Assembly (NCBI GenBank): GCA_030730585.1
Contig: JANQUV010000009.1
Coordinates: 40,080 to 104,079 of the forward strand
Reading direction: 5' to 3'
DNA from: Haliea sp.
GTDB taxonomy: Bacteria; Pseudomonadota; Gammaproteobacteria; Pseudomonadales; Halieaceae
Length of the DNA stretch: 64,000 nt
The notes under the pieces are model-generated. The model was not told the origin of the DNA and made no database searches. It saw only the letters and a program-made list of their open reading frames with translations. Below are positions 58,313 to 64,000 of the stretch, piece after piece; position 1 is the first letter of the stretch, and each line of letters opens with the position of its first letter. A program made the position numbers and the translations under genes.

Positions 58313-59350
58313 ATGAGCACAGACAACAAGGGTAAGCCCCTAAGTTACAAAGATGCCGGCGTTAATATTGACGCGGGCAACGCACTGGTAGAGCGCATCA
58401 AAGCGGTTTCACGGCGTACCACTCGCCCTGAAGTGCTCGGAGGCCTGGGGGGGTTCGGTGCGCTGTGCGAAATCCCTGAGGGCTACAAGCAGCCCGTACT
58501 GGTTTCGGGCACGGACGGAGTCGGCACCAAACTACGTCTGGCAATGGATATGGGCATTCACGACACCATCGGCATCGACCTCGTGGCCATGTGTGTGAAC
58601 GACCTCGTAGTGGCCGGCGCAGAACCCCTGTTCTTCCTTGATTATTACGCTACGGGCGCCTTGAACGTCGACACCGCGGCCGATGTGGTCAGCGGCATCG
58701 GCCATGGCTGCGAGTTAGCGGGTTGCGCACTGGTCGGCGGCGAAACCGCGGAAATGCCGGGCATGTATGAGGGCGAAGATTACGATTTGGCAGGTTTCTG
58801 TGTCGGCGTGGTTGAAAAATCAGCAATCATAGATGGCAGCAAGGTTGCCGCCGGCGACACTTTGATTGCCATCGGCAGCAGCGGACCACACTCCAACGGT
58901 TATTCGCTCGTGCGCAAAATCCTCGAAGTCAGCGGCGCGTCACTGGAGCAACCGTTCGGCGACAGCACTCTCGGCCAGACCCTGCTCACCCCTACTTTGA
59001 TTTATGTGAAGGCACTACTGGAACTGTTTCGTCAAGTAGACGTGAAAGCTCTCAGCCATATTACCGGGGGCGGCCTGCCGGAGAACCTGCCCCGCGTGCT
59101 GCCAACCGACTGCAGGGCGGTGGTAAACACCTCGAGCTGGCAGTGGCCAGCGATTTTTAGCTGGCTGCAGGAACAGGGCAATGTGGCGACACCCGAAATG
59201 TACCGCACCTTCAACTGTGGCGTGGGCATGGTACTGTGCGTCGCGAGCGCTTCAGTCGAAACTGCGCTCACCCTGCTGAGTCAGCATGGCCTGAAGGCAT
59301 GGGAGCTCGGCACCGTCATCAACGGCGAACGCGGTGTGGACCTGGCCTGA
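58313..59350 (+). CDS. purM: phosphoribosylformylglycinamidine cyclo-ligase
   Basis: [52 protein letters not shown]; start at ATG 58313. Confidence 0.97.
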   Translation: MSTDNKGKPLSYKDAGVNIDAGNALVERIKAVSRRTTRPEVLGGLGGFGALCEIPEGYKQPVLVSGTDGVGTKLRLAMDMGIHDTIGIDLVAMCVNDLVVAGAEPLFFLDYYATGALNVDTAADVVSGIGHGCELAGCALVGGETAEMPGMYEGEDYDLAGFCVGVVEKSAIIDGSKVAAGDTLIAIGSSGPHSNGYSLVRKILEVSGASLEQPFGDSTLGQTLLTPTLIYVKALLELFRQVDVKALSHITGGGLPENLPRVLPTDCRAVVNTSSWQWPAIFSWLQEQGNVATPEMYRTFNCGVGMVLCVASASVETALTLLSQHGLKAWELGTVINGERGVDLA

Positions 59351-60036
59351 TGCCTGAGCAACCCTCAGGCCGCATTGCGGTGCTGATTTCCGGCCGCGGC
59401 TCCAACCTGCAAGCCTTCATTGAGGCCTGCAAAACGGGCCAGCTACCCGCGCAAATCTGTTTGGTCGTGAGTAATCGCGCTGATGCTGCGGGGCTGCAGT
59501 GCGCGCGCGACGCGGGGATCGAGGTGGCCTGTATTGCGCACACGGACTACGCAGACCGGGAAGGGTTTGATGCTGCACTGGTGGCACGACTGCAACAAGC
59601 ACAACCCGACCTGGTTGTGTTAGCTGGCTTTATGCGCATCCTCACGCCGGTATTTATCACACCTTTTGCGGGTAGATTATTGAACATTCATCCGTCATTG
59701 TTGCCCAAGTACCCGGGGCTACACACGCACCAACGCGCTATTGACGCCGGCGACAGTGAAGCAGGCAGCACCGTGCACTTCGTGACACCGGAATTGGATG
59801 GGGGCCCACCCGTGCTGCAAGCACGAGTCGCAGTCGGGGCCAACGACACCGCATATAGCTTGGCGCAGCGCGTTCTGAGCGTAGAGCATGCCATTTACCC
59901 GCTGGCCGCCCTCTGGTTCCTGCAAGGCAGGCTCACACTGGATCAACAAGGAGCACATTTCGATGGCCAGAAAATTCCAGCCTGTGGGCTGCAGTACCCG
60001 CCACCGCTGGCTGCTGACAGCGCTGCTGGGCATTAG
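59350..60036 (+). CDS. purN: phosphoribosylglycinamide formyltransferase
   Basis: IAVLISGRGSNLQAFIEAC, VLAGFMRILTPVF, LLNIHPSLLPKYPGLHTHQRAIDAGDSEAGSTVHFV; ATGA-type overlap with purM. Confidence 0.97.
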   Translation: MPEQPSGRIAVLISGRGSNLQAFIEACKTGQLPAQICLVVSNRADAAGLQCARDAGIEVACIAHTDYADREGFDAALVARLQQAQPDLVVLAGFMRILTPVFITPFAGRLLNIHPSLLPKYPGLHTHQRAIDAGDSEAGSTVHFVTPELDGGPPVLQARVAVGANDTAYSLAQRVLSVEHAIYPLAALWFLQGRLTLDQQGAHFDGQKIPACGLQYPPPLAADSAAGH

Positions 60037-60757
60037 CGCCAGCTTAATACTCAGCACTGGCCAGGTAGTTGCCAGTGAGCCCGGCGATGCGCCCTCACTG
60101 CAACCTTACCTGGCTGAGTACTCGACCTCGGCGCGTGGCATGACGGTCACCCTGGAGCGTGAACTCAAAGACGAGGGGGATGGGCGCTACACATTGACTA
60201 ATGGGGGGAAGCTTCTAGTAGTAGGTTTCCATGAAGTTGCCGTGTTTGACGTCGTCGGCGCGCAGATCCAGCCGAAATCCTATATCTATCAGGGCACGGG
60301 CCTGATCAATCGTCGTCGGGAAGTGCACTTCACGCCTGGCTCCGAGACCGTGCGCAGCTTTTACAAAGATGAGTGGTATGACCTCCCCTACACCGCGGGC
60401 ACCTTAGACCGCATGAGCCAGCAGGAACAACTGCGCCTGCAACTCCTGTCCAAGGAAAACCCGCGTGAAAACCTGCAGGTGCGCATCGCTGACGGCAAAC
60501 GCATACGCGACTATGAACTGGTCTATATGGGCGAAGAAATCCTCGACACCCCGATGGGCCCCGTGAACACCTTCCGCTTTGAGCGTTTACATGAGGATCC
60601 GGACCGCGCCTCCAATATGTGGCTGGCGCCAGATTGGGAATACCTTATGGTTAAGACGGTCCATGTTGAGGACGACCAACCCATTGAGGTGATGCTCAAA
60701 GAAGGCAGCATGGGTGGTGAGCCCTTGGCCACCCTCCTAAAGGCCGCAGCCCCCTGA
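59963..60757 (+). CDS. DUF3108 domain-containing secreted protein
   Basis: Signal peptide RHRWLLTALLGISASLILSTGQVVAS; YLAEYSTSARGMTVTLEREL; RBS aaggag before ATG 59963. Confidence 0.85.
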   Translation: MARKFQPVGCSTRHRWLLTALLGISASLILSTGQVVASEPGDAPSLQPYLAEYSTSARGMTVTLERELKDEGDGRYTLTNGGKLLVVGFHEVAVFDVVGAQIQPKSYIYQGTGLINRRREVHFTPGSETVRSFYKDEWYDLPYTAGTLDRMSQQEQLRLQLLSKENPRENLQVRIADGKRIRDYELVYMGEEILDTPMGPVNTFRFERLHEDPDRASNMWLAPDWEYLMVKTVHVEDDQPIEVMLKEGSMGGEPLATLLKAAAP

Positions 60758-60798
60758 AGCATTACTTACTCCGGCATTAAGCGCCAGAATCAGTCACG

Positions 60799-61365
60799 TC
60801 AGGCACGCGGCAGGGTCACGCCGCGTTGCCCTTGGTACTTGCCGCCACGATCACGATAGCTCGTCTCGCACACTTCGTCTGACTCAAAAAACAGCATCTG
60901 TGCAACGCCTTCATTGGCGTAGATCTTTGCCGGCAGTGTGGTGGTATTGGAGAACTCCAAGGTTACATGACCTTCCCACTCCGGCTCTAGCGGCGTGACG
61001 TTCACGATAATGCCGCAACGGGCATAGGTCGATTTACCCAGGCAAATCGTCAGCACATTACGCGGTATACGGAAGTATTCGACGGTCACAGCCAACGCAA
61101 AAGAGTTCGGCGGAATGACGCAGACGTCGCCCCGCACGTCCACGAAGCTGTTTTCGTCAAAGGCCTTCGGGTCCACGGTCGCCGAGTTGATGTTGGTAAA
61201 CACTTTGAAATGGTTAGAGCAGCGCACATCGTAGCCGTAGCTGGAGGTACCGTATGAGATCAGGCGACGGTCGCCATCGCTACGCACTTGGCCAGGTTCA
61301 AAGGGCTCGATCATTGCGTGTTGCTCCGCCATCCGGCGGATCCATTTATCGGCTTTAATACTCAC
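60799..61365 (-). CDS. dcd: dCTP deaminase
   Basis: [67 protein letters not shown]. Confidence 0.97.
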   Translation of the reverse strand: MSIKADKWIRRMAEQHAMIEPFEPGQVRSDGDRRLISYGTSSYGYDVRCSNHFKVFTNINSATVDPKAFDENSFVDVRGDVCVIPPNSFALAVTVEYFRIPRNVLTICLGKSTYARCGIIVNVTPLEPEWEGHVTLEFSNTTTLPAKIYANEGVAQMLFFESDEVCETSYRDRGGKYQGQRGVTLPRA

Positions 61366-61382
61366 GCTATACCTTACTCCGG

Positions 61383-62198
61383 TCAGTCGTCGGTCATTCG
61401 AATTGTTGGCACCAAGGCGTCACTGCCGGCAGAAGGATCCACGAGCGTCGCTTGAATTGCCCGGGCAGCGCCAAGGTAGAGCTGCGCTTCTGCAGAATCT
61501 GGCGCCGCAATCACCGTGGGTGTGCCGCTGTCAGTCTGCTCGCGAATCAACAAAGCCAGCGGCAAACTCGCCAATAGAGGAACGGAATAGTCCTGAGATA
61601 CGCGCTCGCCGCCGTCCCGGCCGAAAATGTGCTCTGCATGCCCGCATTGGCTGCAGATATGCACGGCCATATTCTCGATGATACCGAGAATCGGCACGTC
61701 CACCTTGCGGAACATTTCAATGCCCTTACGGGCGTCCAGCAAGGCGATATCCTGAGGTGTGGTGACAATTACGGCGCCGGCCACGGTGGCTTTTTGCGAC
61801 AAGGTGAGCTGGATATCACCCGTACCCGGGGGCATATCAATCACCAGATAATCCAGTTCGCCCCACAGGGTTTGGTCCAGCATTTGCACCAGAGCACCGC
61901 CGGCCATCGGGCCGCGCCACACCATCGGCGTGCGCTCACTGGCCAGAAACCCCATGGACATAGTCTTGAGGCCGTGGGCCATCACTGGCAGCAGCCACTT
62001 ACCGTCTTTTTGCTCGGGTTTCGTGCCTTCGGGCAGGCCCAACATGCGCTGTTGGCTAGGCCCGTAAATATCGGCATCCAGCAAACCTACGCTGCCACCT
62101 AAAGCCTGCAGCGCGAGCGCCAGGTTAACGGCGGTTGTGGATTTACCCACGCCACCTTTGCCCGAGGCGACGGCGATAATGTGTTTGATCGTATTCAT
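61383..62198 (-). CDS. apbC: iron-sulfur cluster carrier protein Mrp/ApbC
   Basis: [55 protein letters not shown]. Confidence 0.96.
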   Translation of the reverse strand: MNTIKHIIAVASGKGGVGKSTTAVNLALALQALGGSVGLLDADIYGPSQQRMLGLPEGTKPEQKDGKWLLPVMAHGLKTMSMGFLASERTPMVWRGPMAGGALVQMLDQTLWGELDYLVIDMPPGTGDIQLTLSQKATVAGAVIVTTPQDIALLDARKGIEMFRKVDVPILGIIENMAVHICSQCGHAEHIFGRDGGERVSQDYSVPLLASLPLALLIREQTDSGTPTVIAAPDSAEAQLYLGAARAIQATLVDPSAGSDALVPTIRMTDD

Positions 62199-62357
62199 GG
62201 CTGGCAGCTGTCCGTATCATTCTTCCACCCAAACCAGCATGGCCCGGGCGAATTTGGCCGCCAGTATAGGCAGTTGTCAGAGCCCCGACAATGACTGGAG
62301 CCTGCAAAGCCGCTATAGTACGCCCCCTTTTCTCACCTGCATGGAACTGAACAGCCG

Positions 62358-64000
62358 ATGCCCAAAAGCAGCGTGCGCAAGATCCTCGTCACCAGCGCCC
62401 TACCCTATGCCAATGGGCCTCTGCACCTGGGGCACATGCTGGAGATGGTGCAAACCGATATCTGGGTGCGCTTTCAGAAGTCGCGCGGCCACGATTGCCT
62501 GTATGTGTGTGCCGATGATGCCCACGGCACCGCCATCATGCTGACCGCGGAAAAACTCGGTATTACTCCCGAAGAACAAATCGCCAAAATCAAGGCGGAG
62601 CATGAGCAGGACGCCGCAGGCTTTAGCATCGGCTTCGACAATTACTACAGCACGCATTCAGAAGAGAACCGCTACTGGAGCGAAGAGATCTACGCCCGCT
62701 TAAAGGCGAACGGACACATTGCCAGCCGCGAAATCGTGCAAGCCTTTGACCCCGAGAAACAACTCTTTCTGGCAGACCGCTTTATCAAGGGGAGCTGCCC
62801 ACGCTGTAAAACACCGGGCCAATACGGCGATAACTGCGAAGCCTGTGGGGCCACCTACTCGCCCGCCGAACTCATCGACCCCGTATCTGCAATTTCGGGC
62901 GCGCGCCCTATCGACAAGGAATCCACTCATTTCTTTTTTACGCTGCCAGCGCTGGCAGACATGCTGGCCACCTGGATTGACTCCGGCACGTTGCAGCCGC
63001 AGATCGCCAATAAACTGCGTGAATGGACCGAAAGCGGCCTGCAGGAATGGGATATCAGCCGCGATGCGCCGTACTTCGGCTTCGAAATCCCCGGCGAGCC
63101 CGGCAAGTATTTCTACGTCTGGCTCGACGCCCCAATCGGCTATATCGCCAGCTTTCAAAACTACTGCGAGCGCACTGGCTGCGATTTTGACCGCTACTGG
63201 CATACCGACGCTGATGCCGAACTCTTGCATTTTATCGGCAAGGACATCATCAACTTCCACGGCTTGTTTTGGCCCGCTATGCTCCACTCGGCAGGCCTGC
63301 GCACCCCGACGGCTGTTTATGTCCACGGCTTCCTGACCGTCAACGGCACAAAAATGTCCAAGAGTCGCGGCACGTTCATCAACGCGGGCACTTACCTACA
63401 ACATCTTGATGCTGAGTACTTACGCTATTACTTTGCCGCCAAACTCAGCGCTGGCGTCGATGACATTGACTTAAACCTCGAAGATTTCGTGCAGCGGGTG
63501 AACTCGGATGTAGTGGGCAAGATCGTCAATATAGCCAGCCGCTGCGCGGGCTTCCTGCGCAAGGGTTTCGACAACACCACTACTGCCAAATGCGCTGAAC
63601 CCGCGCTGTTGCAGTCATTTTTAGAGCACAGCGATACGATTGCAGAAGCCTACGAACAGCGCGAGTACAGCAAAGCGATACGCGCCATCGTTGCGCTGGC
63701 TGACCGGGCCAACCAATACATAGATGAGCGCAAACCCTGGGTGCTGGCAAAAGAAGCTGGGCGAGAAGCCGATGTGCATGCTGTCTGCAGCATGGGGGTC
63801 AATCTCTTCCGAGTTATCATGATCTACTTGAAACCCGTGCTGCCTACTATGGCAGAAAAATCAGAGCAGTTCCTGAACTGTTCTCTGGACTGGACTGCGC
63901 TGACCCAAGGGCCTTTGCTGAACCATGGCCTATCAACGTTTCAACCACTGTTAACCCGGGTGGACCCGGCAGGTGTGGACGCTCTGCTGGCAGCCAGCGC
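62358..64000 (+). CDS. metG: methionine-tRNA ligase (truncated by window end)
   Basis: Manual translation [47 protein letters not shown] zinc knuckle, [12 protein letters not shown]; divergent from apbC. Confidence 0.97.
   Translation, partial: MPKSSVRKILVTSALPYANGPLHLGHMLEMVQTDIWVRFQKSRGHDCLYVCADDAHGTAIMLTAEKLGITPEEQIAKIKAEHEQDAAGFSIGFDNYYSTHSEENRYWSEEIYARLKANGHIASREIVQAFDPEKQLFLADRFIKGSCPRCKTPGQYGDNCEACGATYSPAELIDPVSAISGARPIDKESTHFFFTLPALADMLATWIDSGTLQPQIANKLREWTESGLQEWDISRDAPYFGFEIPGEPGKYFYVWLDAPIGYIASFQNYCERTGCDFDRYWHTDADAELLHFIGKDIINFHGLFWPAMLHSAGLRTPTAVYVHGFLTVNGTKMSKSRGTFINAGTYLQHLDAEYLRYYFAAKLSAGVDDIDLNLEDFVQRVNSDVVGKIVNIASRCAGFLRKGFDNTTTAKCAEPALLQSFLEHSDTIAEAYEQREYSKAIRAIVALADRANQYIDERKPWVLAKEAGREADVHAVCSMGVNLFRVIMIYLKPVLPTMAEKSEQFLNCSLDWTALTQGPLLNHGLSTFQPLLTRVDPAGVDALLAAS

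Noticed and set aside
1-64000. CRISPR array, transposon, prophage, toxin-antitoxin or tRNA/rRNA genes
   Set aside because: Looked for evenly spaced direct repeats, transposase/integrase motifs and cloverleaf-like intergenic sequence; none found by reading, though tRNAscan/Infernal could not be run

Overview
This 64 kb window reads as a gammaproteobacterial chromosome segment. Gene content suggests a marine OM60/Halieaceae-like lineage, but that placement is inference. It is densely coded and I see no CRISPR array, IS element, prophage, rRNA or confident tRNA. Main blocks: (1) a proteostasis-flavoured block with msrA, a VWA-like protein, a membrane DnaJ-domain protein, htpX and an HtrA-like protease; (2) an acyl-CoA dehydrogenase pair plus a ketosteroid isomerase, next to SDR genes; (3) an RND efflux operon with a two-cysteine ArsR regulator; (4) cardiolipin synthase, AGCS and NSS transporters, aminopeptidase P, and a rubredoxin missing from the ORF track; (5) a complete type II secretion operon gspC-N; (6) cysK and a four-gene operon containing a frameshifted GT39-like membrane protein; (7) srmB-like helicase and prlC; (8) an atypical QueD/PTPS + SDR + VUT-transporter cluster; (9) a response regulator/Hpt pair followed by a GAF-domain remnant; (10) a fused indolepyruvate ferredoxin oxidoreductase with Lrp regulator, aminotransferase and omega-amidase; (11) housekeeping genes ompA, hda, AI-2E, purM, purN, dcd, apbC and metG (truncated by the window end). 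The best leads for something undescribed are the Cys-less PTPS/SDR/VUT cluster, the predicted heteromeric ACAD pair with KSI, the VWA/DnaJ block, a perfect 31-nt palindrome over the M48 signature of htpX, and the two-cysteine ArsR-controlled RND pump. All family calls are from reading motifs; no database search was run.
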